From positions 3,376,450-3,440,449 of the forward strand of contig NC_014962.1 of the NCBI RefSeq assembly GCF_000186345.1: 64,000 nt of DNA, read 5' to 3'. Numbering within the stretch: the first letter of the stretch is position 1; each line of letters opens with the position of its first letter. Positions 8,554-18,400 of this stretch are shown piece by piece. The notes below the pieces were generated by a model that made no database searches, was not told where the DNA came from, and saw nothing but the letters and a program-made list of their open reading frames with translations. Both the position numbers and the translations under genes were made by a program. The DNA comes from Isosphaera pallida ATCC 43644 (lineage in GTDB: Bacteria; Planctomycetota; Planctomycetia; Isosphaerales; Isosphaeraceae).

Positions 8554-9145
8554 CCCCACCTCTCCCGTTGGGGTTGGTCCGGCGTAAGTCGCGGCGCCGC
8601 GGTCTTGTGACCGATTTGAGCTGAGTTGTCGGTCGGATGAGATTCGGACGCGACGACCCCTCCCTGGGTTCACCCCGCGGTGCATGGTCCAGGCGGTGGG
8701 GTGTGCTACCTCAAGCCGCCCATAGCGTCAACTCCAATCATCCGTGAGCGGCGTGGGCGTGGAGTGGAAGGTTGAATTTTCGAGGACGATCGGCAGCGGA
8801 AGGTTCTTTCGATGGAAGGGAAGAAATCCAAACAGGTGAGGATTGAAGGGGGCTGGCGGTTCGCGTGACAGAATCGCTATGCGGTGGGGTTGTGAGGCTT
8901 GGGTTGACGGCGAACGCGGACCTGATAGGGTTCACCTCGTGTCGCGGGGGTGGGCTTCGCTTCTTGGGTGAGTGAGGACCGTCGCGGCGACGTCCGACGA
9001 ACTTGCCCCTCGGGCTGTTTTCTCGGATTCGTTCAGTCCGCTCGTCACTCCAACCAACACAGGGTTAGGAGGGCCAATCGGTCGAGAGCGAGTGGGTGGT
9101 TCGATCGACTCCCAGTTTGGTTTCGTCAGGAAGGAGTTCGCGCCG
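8554..9145. other. Divergent intergenic region between fliF and a lipoprotein gene
   Basis: About 590 bases that must contain the leftward promoter for the export operon and the rightward promoter for the lipoprotein. I see no convincing -35/-10 pair. A TTGACG hexamer at 8904-8909 lacks a matching -10 box at 16-18 bases. No gene or repeat is recognised. Confidence 0.35.
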
Positions 9146-9505
9146 ATGGATCGGCCTCGTTTTTGCCGCTTGGAATGGACGCTCGCCCTGATCGCTTTGA
9201 TGGCGACCATCTCGGCGGGTTGCAACTCGGCGCGCCGTCAGGTGCCGCCACCGATCAACTACGCGCCGGGGACGATGCCCGAGCCTATGACTCCCGGTGC
9301 CGTTTCATCCATGCCCACGATTCCGCAGGTCGGGGGAGATTATTCTGGAACGAGAGGGAACTCCGCCACCACATCGGGAACGGTTCCCTATGGCGCTCCG
9401 GCCTCGGCTCCGTTTTCGATTTCGCCCGCTCCGGCGGGGTCGCCGCTGCCGACCCCTTACGACGCTTCGGTGCCGGGGATGCCAATGATCGGCGGCGGGT
9501 CGTAA
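9146..9505 (+). CDS. Small proline-rich lipoprotein
   Basis: A 119-residue secreted lipoprotein of unknown function. A basic N-terminus (MDRPRFCRLEW) leads into a hydrophobic helix and the lipobox ISAGC, so Cys28 or so would be lipidated after signal peptidase II cleavage. The rest is low-complexity, rich in Pro, Gly, Ser and Thr, without a folded-domain pattern; such tails are common in planctomycete envelope proteins. ATG 9146 has AGGAAGGAG about 9 bases upstream; the longer upstream frame has no such site. It stands alone and ends about 100 bp before a perfect hairpin terminator. Confidence 0.75.
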   Translation: MDRPRFCRLEWTLALIALMATISAGCNSARRQVPPPINYAPGTMPEPMTPGAVSSMPTIPQVGGDYSGTRGNSATTSGTVPYGAPASAPFSISPAPAGSPLPTPYDASVPGMPMIGGGS

Positions 9506-9609
9506 CGCGCACCGAAACAGGATGGGAATGTGAAGTGACGCGGACGCGACCACTCCGGTTGGGCTCGTCGTGGTGGGATGGGAGGCGCGTCTGTGTTTGT
9601 GTTGAAACG

Positions 9610-9652
9610 ACCACCTCCGGTTCGACCCTGGCGGAGTTGAACCGGAGGTGGT
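9610..9652. terminator. Perfect 14-bp hairpin between convergent genes
   Basis: Arms ACCACCTCCGGTTC (9610-9623) and GAACCGGAGGTGGT (9639-9652) are exactly complementary, with a 15-base loop. It lies between the lipoprotein gene (plus) and greA (minus), so it can serve both as a bidirectional transcription end. There is no strong T-tract; the minus-strand side continues with TCGTTTC. Function as terminator is inferred. Confidence 0.6.
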
Positions 9653-9722
9653 AATGGGTTGGTTAGTTTGGATTCGTTAGTTTGGATTCAGGGACATAGG
9701 ATCGAACGGTTTCGAGCCGGTC

Positions 9723-10196
9723 TCACGCGACATTGATTTCGAGAATGCGGAACCGCAACACCCCTTTGGGAACGTTGACGCAGACCTCGTCGTTGACCGA
9801 CTTGCCGAGTAGTCCCTGACCAATTGGGCTGCTGAGCAGAATCTTGTTGTTGTCGTAATCCTCTTCGCCGGGACCGACGAAGGTGAACTCCTCCTCGTCG
9901 TCGCAATCTAAGTCGAGTACCTTGACGCGGGTGCCGAAGACGACCCGATCGGTGGTGACGGCGTTCTTATCGACGATGATGGCGCGACTGAGCTTGCTTT
10001 CCAGATCGTTGATCTTGGCCTGGAGCATTCCCTGAGCTTCGACCGCTGCGTCGAACTCGGCGTTCTCGGACAGGTCGCCGAAGCCCCGGGCCAAGGCGAT
10101 CTGTTCGGCGATCTTGGGCATCTCCTCATTCTTCCAGTGATCGAGCTGGGCGCGGAGCTTGTCGTAGCCCTCCTTCGACATCGGAACTTTGTCCAT
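9723..10196 (-). CDS. greA: Transcription elongation factor GreA
   Basis: GreA rescues backtracked RNA polymerase by stimulating cleavage of the nascent RNA. The 157-residue protein has the N-terminal coiled coil with the conserved tip ARGFGDLSENAEFDAAVEAQ (residues about 37-56), including the acidic residues needed for cleavage, and the C-terminal FKBP-like domain ending in SPIGQGLLGKSVNDEV. A GTG two codons upstream could start the frame, but GGAGGT lies 8 bases before the ATG at 10196 and only 2 before the GTG, so the ATG is chosen. It is a single-gene unit with its own upstream region. Confidence 0.96.
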   Translation of the reverse strand: MDKVPMSKEGYDKLRAQLDHWKNEEMPKIAEQIALARGFGDLSENAEFDAAVEAQGMLQAKINDLESKLSRAIIVDKNAVTTDRVVFGTRVKVLDLDCDDEEEFTFVGPGEEDYDNNKILLSSPIGQGLLGKSVNDEVCVNVPKGVLRFRILEINVA

Positions 10197-10800
10197 CGTC
10201 ACTGACCTCCGAAGCGATCCTGAACGACCGCGTGTTGCGATACGATGCGGGACGGGGAGTGCAAAGAGAAGCGAAGGCGGCGGGTTCGGCGTGCGATCCG
10301 GAACGATCCCGCCGATTCGGCCGCGGTAGGACGGTAGCCTCGAATCGAGTCAACTCAAGCCAACCTCAATTGAGTCCACTGAGTCCACGCCAGTCGAGTC
10401 GAGTTTAGTCCAGTCCGGTCGAATCGGGTTAGGTTACGTCGAAACACACCGCCACGGTTCGGAACGCTTCTCGGAGTCGTCGGGTTGGGTTTGGGTTCGC
10501 ATCAACTGGATCTTCGCAGCTCAAACCAACCCATAGTCCTCACGAGACGAGCAAACGCGCCGAACCCGACTTCCCAACCGGGAGAACCACGGTGAACCCC
10601 ACGCTCTCCCGGACGAGATCGATCGATTGGGCCGAAACGAAGCGGAATGAAGCGTCATGGTGTCCCACGCTTGCGTTGTTGGCCCTCGCTTCCCTGCGAG
10701 TTCCGCCATTCCGATCTCAAACACCCCTCCGAATCGATCCAAGGAATTCGATATGGTGAGGTTGGCGGACGCCCACGAGCTAGCGCGTGCTTGGTTCGCG
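10197..10800. other. Gene-free region upstream of greA
   Basis: About 600 bases with no convincing gene. The stretch 10340-10440 is unusually rich in GAGTC/AGTCC/ACTCA-like words (many five- to eight-base near repeats in both orientations), giving a simple-sequence look. No -35/-10 pair is obvious for greA. A plus-strand frame beginning at 10753 runs into the terminator and the 3' end of the ABC permease and is not accepted as a gene. Confidence 0.4.
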
Positions 10801-10855
10801 GCGATTCAAACAAAGACCGCGACTTCGGCCGCGGGAACCGCGGGCGAAGTCGCGG
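10801..10855 (-). terminator. Strong hairpin with T-rich tail ending the ABC efflux operon
   Basis: The arms at 10817-10834 and 10838-10855 pair over 18 positions with one mismatch and a three-base loop (GAA). Read on the minus strand, the hairpin is followed at once by TCTTTGTTTG. It lies about 150 bases downstream of the permease stop at 11007 and is the right strand and shape for an intrinsic terminator. It also makes the overlapping plus-strand open frame unlikely to be a gene. Confidence 0.75.
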
Positions 10856-11006
10856 GCGAGATCGGAATACCTCAGCCTAGTGTCTCGGCTTCGGTTTGGC
10901 AAGGTCAATCGAATGGATCCGGCGACGAAAACCAACGGGCGATGCCGGGGGGAATCGGCGTGGAGCGAGCGGGGACGACCTGGATCGAGTTCGGGGAGGA
11001 TTGGGG

Positions 11007-12287
11007 TTATTCGTGGCGCAGCGCTTCAATGGGATCCATAGCGGCGGCGCGAACGGCGGGATAGAGACCGGAGAGCAGACCGACAATCACCGAGATGGCG
11101 AACGCCAGCAGGACCGATTCGGTCGTGACGTAGGCTTTCTGATCGGGCAGCCAGACTTGAATGAAGACCGGCATCAGAACCCCCAGAGCCACCCCGAGGA
11201 GACCGCCGACCCCCGAGAGGACCACGGTTTCGATCAGAAACTGCTGGGTGATGTCGCGGCGCTTGGCTCCCAGGGCGCGTCGAATGCCGATTTCACGGGT
11301 CCGCTCGGTGACGGTGGCGAGCATGATGTTCATGATGCCGATGCCGCCGACCAGCAGCGAAATGGCGGCAATGCAACCCAGCAGCAGTTTGCCTTGAAAC
11401 GCCTCGCGTTGCGCGGCCAGCAAAAGGTCGTAGGGAATGGTCATCTCCACATCTTTTTTAGCGCTGTGGTAGGGCAGGTAGGCCCCTTTGACCACTTCGG
11501 AGGTGGGCATCACCTCCTCCATCGAGCCGAGTTGGAGGGTGATTTGGCTGAGTTGGTACTCCTCGGCCTGGAACGCGCCGGAGCGTCGCTCGATGACCTT
11601 GTCACCGAAGCGGATGCGGGCGGTTTCCAGGGGGATGTAGACGTCTCTGTTGTAGTCTTGGGCGGCGAGCGAGCCGCCGATGCCGGCGGTGCTAGCGCGT
11701 TCGCGGGTGACGCCCACCACGGTGTAGTAGTCGCCGCCCAGGCGGACTGACTGGCCGATCGGGTTTTCGAACGGGAAGAGGACCTGGGCCGTTTCGTGGG
11801 CCAGGACCGCCACGTTGTCGCGGTTTTTGCTGTCGTTTTCAGTCAGGAATCGCCCCCTGGCCATCTTGAGGGAGTTGAACTCCAGATAGTCGGCTGTGGT
11901 GCCGACCACGCGGCCTTCTAACATGTAGGGGCCTCGGCGGATCTCCTTGCGGATCTCGCGGATCGGCAGCGCTTTACGGAGGTTGGGCACGGTCTCCAGA
12001 ATCCGTTCGTAATCGGCGTATTTCAGACCGTAGGTTAGGATCGAAGGGCCGCGGGTGGTGCTGGACAAGGTATCCTGAGCCGGTTTGACCGAGCGGAGGA
12101 TGATGTTGGTGGCTCCCAGTTCTTTGATCGCCTCCTGGGCGGCGCGACTTTTTCCTTCAGACAGCGCCATCATGGCGATGACCGCGCCGACACCAAAGAC
12201 AATCCCCAGCACAGTCAGGCCCGAGCGGAGTTTGTGCAGCAACAGGCTTTTCATGCCCAGGCGGATGCTGCGGGTCAACCGTCCCAT
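11007..12287 (-). CDS. MacB-type ABC transporter permease
   Basis: A 426-residue permease of the MacB/FtsX family. It begins with a conserved cytoplasmic segment and membrane helix (SLLLHKLRSGLTVLGIVFGV, about residues 14-33) and the following EGKSRAAQEAI segment. Then come a large periplasmic domain and three C-terminal helices around residues 300-410, with the ERTREIGIRRALGAKRRDI loop that contacts the ATPase. A GAGGA Shine-Dalgarno lies about 9 bases before the ATG. It is the last gene of the tripartite efflux operon, 270 bp after the ATPase, and is followed by a strong terminator hairpin. Substrate is unknown; macrolide, peptide or envelope-lipid export are typical of the family. Confidence 0.92.
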   Translation of the reverse strand: MGRLTRSIRLGMKSLLLHKLRSGLTVLGIVFGVGAVIAMMALSEGKSRAAQEAIKELGATNIILRSVKPAQDTLSSTTRGPSILTYGLKYADYERILETVPNLRKALPIREIRKEIRRGPYMLEGRVVGTTADYLEFNSLKMARGRFLTENDSKNRDNVAVLAHETAQVLFPFENPIGQSVRLGGDYYTVVGVTRERASTAGIGGSLAAQDYNRDVYIPLETARIRFGDKVIERRSGAFQAEEYQLSQITLQLGSMEEVMPTSEVVKGAYLPYHSAKKDVEMTIPYDLLLAAQREAFQGKLLLGCIAAISLLVGGIGIMNIMLATVTERTREIGIRRALGAKRRDITQQFLIETVVLSGVGGLLGVALGVLMPVFIQVWLPDQKAYVTTESVLLAFAISVIVGLLSGLYPAVRAAAMDPIEALRHE

Positions 12288-12557
12288 CGCGGGGGGTCCT
12301 CAAGCACAATAGAACGAGATGATCGGAAACATGGAGGGGGGAAAACGCGGGGTGGTTGGGGTGAGTGGAGTGGAGTGCCAGCCAACGGCGAAGGCGAGGC
12401 GGGGGAGGCGCGGTGGTGGGTGGCGGAGTGAGATGGCTGTCCGGTCCATCCCGACCATCCCGGCACCAAGAATCCAAAACCGTAGGAGTTCGAAGCCCTG
12501 GCGAGGGTTGCACCTTGCCGAAAACGAGAACGCGAGGGGGGAGGCCGTCGGGTCGCG

Positions 12558-13394
12558 TCACACGGCGGCCATTGCTACCTGGGCACCGGTGACGTGGCAG
12601 GCCGGATGGTCCTCGCCTTGCATTCGCCGGCTAGGACCGTCGTCGATGATTCGACCGTCGCGCATGCGGATGATCCGTTTAGCCCATTGGGCGATATCCT
12701 CCTCGTGCGTCACCATGATGATAGTTTTGCCGCCGTTGTTGAGGCGGGTCAGCATCGTCATGATTTCCTCGGAGGTCTTAGAGTCGAGGTTGCCGGTCGC
12801 TTCGTCGGCCAGGATGATTTTGGGGTTGTTGATCAGCGAGCGAGCGATGGCCACCCGCTGCTGTTGGCCGCCGGAGAGTTGGTTGGGCTTGTGATCCAGA
12901 CGTTGGCCCAGCCCGACCAGGTTGGCCAACTCCAGGGTGCGGGCCTCGTGTTCGGGGGTGATTTCCCCGGACCCCTGATAAGTCAAGGGGATTTGAATAT
13001 TCTCAACCACAGTGTACTGCTGAATCAGGTTGTATGACTGGAAGATGAAGCCAATGTCGTGCGAGCGTACCTCGGAGAGTTGATCGTCGCTCATGCGGGC
13101 CACATCCTGGTCACCTAGGAAGTATTGGCCCGAGGTGGGACGGTCAAGGCACCCCAGCACGTTGAGCATGGTGGATTTGCCCGAGCCGGAGGTGCCCATA
13201 ATGGCGACGAATTCCCCTTCGTGGAAGGTGACCGTCACGCCCCGGAGGGCGTGGACGGTGATCACCTCCTGCTGTTTGGAGCGGCCGAACAAGCCGCTCC
13301 CACCGCGGTGGCCCATCACATAGGTTTTCTTGACGTCGATCAACCGGACGATCGGTCGGGCGTTGGAACGGACCCCCACGGCCATGCCGCTCAT
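12558..13394 (-). CDS. MacB-type ABC transporter ATPase
   Basis: The ATPase subunit, 278 residues. Walker A is GTSGSGKST (about residue 67), the signature is LSGGQQQRVAIARSL, Walker B is IILADEATGNLDS, and the H-loop is MVTHE. These match the MacB/LolD family, which couples to FtsX-like permeases. Compared with LolD it has an insert after strand 1 (HRGGSGLFGRSKQQ) and a 30-residue C-terminal extension. The start codon overlaps the stop of the HlyD-like gene (ATGA), so the membrane-fusion protein and ATPase are translated together. The permease gene is separate and downstream, unlike the fused E. coli MacB. Confidence 0.95.
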   Translation of the reverse strand: MSGMAVGVRSNARPIVRLIDVKKTYVMGHRGGSGLFGRSKQQEVITVHALRGVTVTFHEGEFVAIMGTSGSGKSTMLNVLGCLDRPTSGQYFLGDQDVARMSDDQLSEVRSHDIGFIFQSYNLIQQYTVVENIQIPLTYQGSGEITPEHEARTLELANLVGLGQRLDHKPNQLSGGQQQRVAIARSLINNPKIILADEATGNLDSKTSEEIMTMLTRLNNGGKTIIMVTHEEDIAQWAKRIIRMRDGRIIDDGPSRRMQGEDHPACHVTGAQVAMAAV

Positions 13395-15415
13395 GAGCCA
13401 CCTCCGAAGCCGCCGCCACCGCCAAAGCCGCCGCCCATGCGGGCTTTCATCTGTTCGATCATCTTTTGGCGTTCTTCGGGGGTAGCGTTCTTCATCGCCT
13501 CCATCATCGAGGGGTCGATGCCACGTTTGCGCATTTCGGCTTGGATCATGGCACGGCGTTCCTCAGGCGAGGCGTTTTGCATTTTCTGGATGAGAGCTGG
13601 GTCCATGCCACCCATCATGCCGCCGCCAGGAGGTCCGCTGCCCAGGCCGCCCCGCTCGCCTTTCTTCTTGGCGGCTTCATCCTTGGTGGCCGCGTCCCCT
13701 TTGGCTTCGGGCGCGTCCGAACCAGCGGCACCCACCACCTTGAGCGCTGTTGGTCCCACCAGCGCGGCCGAATCGGTCGGGGGCGGAGCGTTTTCACCGC
13801 CCTGGGTGCTGGCTTGGTTGACCACCCGGAGCATTTGATCTTTCTCTTCGGGGGTCAACAACGAGACCGGGTTGAGCGCGACCTGTTCACCCTCCTTCAG
13901 ACCTTCGACGATTTGGATGGCCGCGTCGTTGTAGGTACCGACCTTGACGAACCGGCGTTGCGGTCCCTGGGGGGTCAGCACGTAAACGGCTGTCTTGCCT
14001 TCCCAGGGCAGGATAGCTTGCTGAGGCACCGAGAGGCAGTCCGGCACAGTTTCAACATAAATCTTGACCTGGGCCGAAAGGCCGGGACGCAGACGGGGAT
14101 CGGCCTGATTGACCCGCACATACGCGGTGTATTGCTTGACGTCAGAGGCCAACCAGCCGGTGGGGTCCGGCAAGGGAGCGACGTAATCGACCACACCGGC
14201 CAGCGGTTGGTCGGGGAAGGCGTCCACTTGGATCTCGGCCCGCAGGCCGGGTCTGACCCGCGCGACCATCGATTCGTGAATCTTGGTATTGACCCGCATG
14301 TTGTTGATGTCGGGCAGGCGGATAATGGTCTGACGCTGGCGGACCGCGACACCCTCGGCGATGATCACTTCCTGACCACCCCGGCCCCCAGTCTCGTTGG
14401 CGTACACCACCAGACCGTCGCCCGGCGCATAGATCGTGCAATTCTCGATCTGTTCTTCCAACCGCTTCTGCTTATCACGTTCAATTAGCAAGGCCGACTG
14501 TTTGGAGGCTTCGTCGGCCTTGAATCGTTCGACGTTGCTTTGCAACTCCTTGAGCATCTTGGGCTTGGTGTATTTCTCCAGCACCTCGATCCGCTTTTTG
14601 GCGTTCTGCAGCTGGAACATGTAATTGTCCAGCGAGCGTTGTTCGGCCAGCAGCTGCGAACGCGACAAGTAGCCCTTGCGGGTCATCCGCTCGGTCCATT
14701 CGACCCGATCCTTGCCGCGGGTCACGTCCGACTCGGCCAGAGCAATCTCGCCTTCAAGTGATTGAAGATTCTGAAGATAAGTCCCTTCCTCGTATTCCAC
14801 CACACTGGTCTCGGCCACCTCACGGTTGAGACGGGCCTGCTCGTAGGCGCTGACCGCCTGATCGGTGTTGATCTTCTGCTGAAGCAGACTGTCGCGGAGC
14901 GAGGCCGAATCGAGTTCGACGATCTTCTCGCCTTTCTTGACCCGGGTGCCCTCCGGGACGATCCAGATGATCGTGGGGTTGCCTTCGACCTGGCTCTTGA
15001 CCTCGATGTTGTTAGCGCTTTCTAGCGTTCCTTTTTCTTTGACTAAAACTTCAAGTTTACCCCGCGTGACCGTGAATGGCACGACATCGGTGCGTGACGA
15101 GGCACCGAAGACGTTGGCCATCAGGGTGTTGGAGGGACCCAGCACTCCTGAGAACAGCACTCCAGCCAACGCGGTTAGAACTAAAGCCGCCAGGGCGGCC
15201 GTCTTGAGGCCGTTTCGGGTCCGCCGGGTCGGTTCAGGGACGGAGGGCTTGGCTACCGGCAAGTCCCAATTCAAAATCGGCGGGGGGGAGGTCGGTGGCG
15301 GGAGCGGTCCGGAGGCCGACGCCGTTGCGGAGCCCGCCGGGGTTGGGGAGGGGCCCGCCATCCCCGGGGGGGGACTCAGCACGGGCCGAGTCTCGTCCTG
15401 GAGCGAAAAATTCAT
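13391..15415 (-). CDS. HlyD/MacA-type periplasmic adaptor (membrane fusion protein)
   Basis: A 674-residue adaptor that links an inner-membrane ABC transporter to a TolC-like channel. It has a proline-rich cytoplasmic front (1-60), a membrane helix at about 69-90, a lipoyl half-motif (NNIEVKSQVEGNPTIIWIVPEGTRV-type region), a long coiled coil, a second half-motif (APGDGLVVYANE) and a beta-barrel region. The C-terminal tail is odd: two copies of an A(S/T)PEER(R/Q)xMI repeat, then a Gly-rich end. GGGAGG lies 6 bases before ATG 15415, so this start is preferred even though it sits inside the preceding gene by 182 bp. Confidence 0.88.
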   Translation of the reverse strand: MNFSLQDETRPVLSPPPGMAGPSPTPAGSATASASGPLPPPTSPPPILNWDLPVAKPSVPEPTRRTRNGLKTAALAALVLTALAGVLFSGVLGPSNTLMANVFGASSRTDVVPFTVTRGKLEVLVKEKGTLESANNIEVKSQVEGNPTIIWIVPEGTRVKKGEKIVELDSASLRDSLLQQKINTDQAVSAYEQARLNREVAETSVVEYEEGTYLQNLQSLEGEIALAESDVTRGKDRVEWTERMTRKGYLSRSQLLAEQRSLDNYMFQLQNAKKRIEVLEKYTKPKMLKELQSNVERFKADEASKQSALLIERDKQKRLEEQIENCTIYAPGDGLVVYANETGGRGGQEVIIAEGVAVRQRQTIIRLPDINNMRVNTKIHESMVARVRPGLRAEIQVDAFPDQPLAGVVDYVAPLPDPTGWLASDVKQYTAYVRVNQADPRLRPGLSAQVKIYVETVPDCLSVPQQAILPWEGKTAVYVLTPQGPQRRFVKVGTYNDAAIQIVEGLKEGEQVALNPVSLLTPEEKDQMLRVVNQASTQGGENAPPPTDSAALVGPTALKVVGAAGSDAPEAKGDAATKDEAAKKKGERGGLGSGPPGGGMMGGMDPALIQKMQNASPEERRAMIQAEMRKRGIDPSMMEAMKNATPEERQKMIEQMKARMGGGFGGGGGFGGGS

Positions 15416-18400
15416 TGTAAGCCTCCCATTCATCGTAGGGCATCGTCCCAAGATCCCGATACAGGGCCAACCGGGACTGCTGATACTGTACCCACAAGTC
15501 GATCAGCGCGTTTTGCGAACCGAGTAGAATATTTTGCTGCTGAAGAAGGTTGTTGGTCTGGGCGATCTGATCGGCCCCCACACCGCCAGGTTGTGGCGGC
15601 GCGTAGATTCGTTCGATCGTCGCGTCGATGTTCCGAACGTTCAACTCCAACTGCAATTTGACGATCTCATACTGCACCCGCGCCTGAGTGAGGCTGCGCA
15701 CCAGTTGGCGGATGCTAAGTTTGACCTGGTCTTCCTGTTGCATGAGAGCACGTTGCGCCCGCTGGTAGTTGACGCGGGCAGTGGCGAACTGGTTCCGTTC
15801 GGCCAGACGCACCAACGGCAGTTCACCGTTGATCGAAATCTGAAACTGGTTGGAGCGACTGTCAAAACCAAACGGATTGAGAACCCCGGGAGGGGTAAAG
15901 GTCTGGTTGGACCCCTGAATGTTGAGCGTTCCTTGCAACCGGTTGGCGGTCACCGCCAACTGTCTCCAGGCATCATAGAGGGCGGCCCGCGCGTTCTGGA
16001 GGTCCAGGCGGTTCTCGAGCGCCACGCGCTGGGCGATCAGAATGAAGTTGTCGATTTCGCCTGTGGTGTCTTCTACAATCGCGGCCAGGGACCGCCCTTC
16101 GATCACGATGTCCGGGAATTCGGGCAATTCCCGAATGTATTGCCGAACCTCCTCGATCTCTCGATCCTCCTTTTCCGACCAGCGCTGGATATCCCGAAAC
16201 ACTTTGACGAAGCCTTCGATCGGCTTCCGGTCCAGGGTCAGGGGCAGATCGGGCGGCAGGCCCAGCTGAATCTTATACTGATCGAGCTGGTTACGTAGGG
16301 CGATCGTCTGGCTGATCAGCTGCGAGCGGTTTTGCTGAAGCTGAATCCGCACTTGGTCCACGTTTTGCTGGGTCAGACCCGAGGCTTCTCCACCGGCGAG
16401 TTCCTCGTATTGTTGGGCGAATCGTTGCAGTTCCAGCACGTTGCGCAAGGTGTTCTCGGTGACGACGAATTGACGCAGGATCGGCAGGTAGCCCACGGTG
16501 GGGTCGCCCCCTCCCGCACCTGCGGCTCCGATTCCTCCCGCGAGGACGGCGTTGAAGAACGTCTGGCGGAATCGGGTGAAGTCACGCACCTGAGCCAGCA
16601 GGTCGCGTTCGGCCTGGGTGAGGTTCTCCAAGGTCACCGCTTTGCCCCCGTTGCGCAGCAGGGGAATCACGAACTGGATCGGCAGGACCGACGAGACATT
16701 GGGCCGCCTTGGGTTGGAGGCATTGAAGTTGAACACCACCGAAGTGGCGATGCCACCCAGAATCTGCGCGCCGTTGGACAGCACTTTGCCGACCCCTGCG
16801 GCGGTTCCCAGGCTAAGGTTCGACGCCTGGCCCCCGGCGGTGCGGGTGGTGCGGTAGGTGTATTGGAACGGCCCGCCCGACAAGCCGCCGGCTGCGGTGC
16901 CTTGACCGCCGCCGAGGTTGGCGAAGAACTGCGGTTGCAGGTTGAAACGCTGGAGCGTCACCCCCAGACTCACCAGATAGATTTGCTCGATTTGGGTTTG
17001 ATACGCCCGGCTGTTGATCAACGCCAGGGTCAGTGCCTCCTCGGGACCGATCTCGTAGAGCTTGAGGTCAGCGTTGAGTCCGAGAATTTCGTGGTCATCG
17101 AAGAGCGTTTCGCCAGGCGTGGCGGGCTCGGGATCGACCAGATTTTGGGGTTCCTGGTCTTGCAGCGGTTGGGGGAGGGCGGTCAGGGGATTGACCGGCG
17201 GTCGCGGTCGCTGGTCGCCTGGGTCGGCCTCGACTTCAGCTTGGCTTGGGGGGCGATCTTGAGCCTCTGAGGGCGAATCGGGGTTGGGCGGGGTCGCGTC
17301 CAGCGAGGGATCGGTGGCCCCCGACGGCGGTTCAGCGGCGGCGTCCGGGGTTGGCGTTGATTCCGGAGTGGCCGCATCCTCGGCGGGGGGTTGGGCTTGA
17401 GCGGGGACGGCGTCCACTACCGCCGCCGGTTGAAAAGCGGTATCCGACTCCGAGGCGGGGTGAGCCGCGGGCGCAGCGGCCACCGGCTCGGGTTGCGAGT
17501 CGGTGTGGAAAGGCGCGTTGGGATCGACCATCCGGGGCGAGGAGGGCGCGACCGACGGTGCCATCGTGGTCTTGGAACCCTGGGCGATCGTTGGATCAAG
17601 GGGCGCGGGAGGAGCGACAGGGGTTGCCGAAGGCAATCCAGTCGGGGTCGGCTCTAGACGATCCAGGGTCTCCAGGGAAGCCGCGCTGAGCCTCACGGTG
17701 GGATCGAACCTCGGTTGGATGGGGGATGACGAGGAGGGAGAAGCGGGAACTACCGCGTCGGCGGCGGTGTCTGACGTCGGGAGCGTCCCGGCGTTGGTGT
17801 TGGAAGGGAGAGAATTGGAGCGTGCCATGCGAGCGATCTGGGCGATTCGCTGATCGGTCACGGCCCGCTCATAGTCTTCAAGCGACATCGCGCGGTCGGC
17901 GGGCAGCAGAATTCCGTCGCCAAGACCAAAGACGGCGATTGAGGCGGGATGGGATGAGCTGACCCGCCGTGAGTCGGCGGGGCCGACCACTGGAACGGCG
18001 ATCGGGGCGTCGTTGGACGAGGTAGCCGGATCGTCGGGATCGATCAGCGCTCGGGGAGGGTTGTCGAGGATGGCCCCCGGAGTTGGCTCGGGGGCGGTCG
18101 CGCCGTTGGGTGGGGTGGGAATGGGCAGGGGGGTCGCTTCGGGTTGGTCGGGAGCGACGGCCTCACGTGGGGTGGGAGTGGCGGTTGGTGACTCGTCCTG
18201 GACTGCGTTGGCCTCCTGCCTGGCCCTGGCTTCGGCCTCCTCGCGCTTGGTCTGTTCCTCTTCGATCAACCTCTCCAGCGCCCGTTCTTGACGCCACCCT
18301 TCGAGCATCTCCAGGTAACCTGTTCCTTCCGAGGGTGTGAGGAGCTGGAACTTGGGGATTTGAGGCTTGGGCGAGAGAGCATCGGCGGCGGGGTCGTCGG

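Noticed and set aside
10657-11064. Plus-strand frame of 135 codons downstream of the greA spacer
   Set aside because: It contains a strong minus-strand terminator hairpin and runs antisense into the 3' end of the ABC permease. It has no Shine-Dalgarno and no domain-like pattern.
16332-17270. Plus-strand frame of 312 codons inside the TolC-like gene
   Set aside because: It is opposite to a well-supported channel protein; its residue pattern mirrors that gene and has no independent motif.
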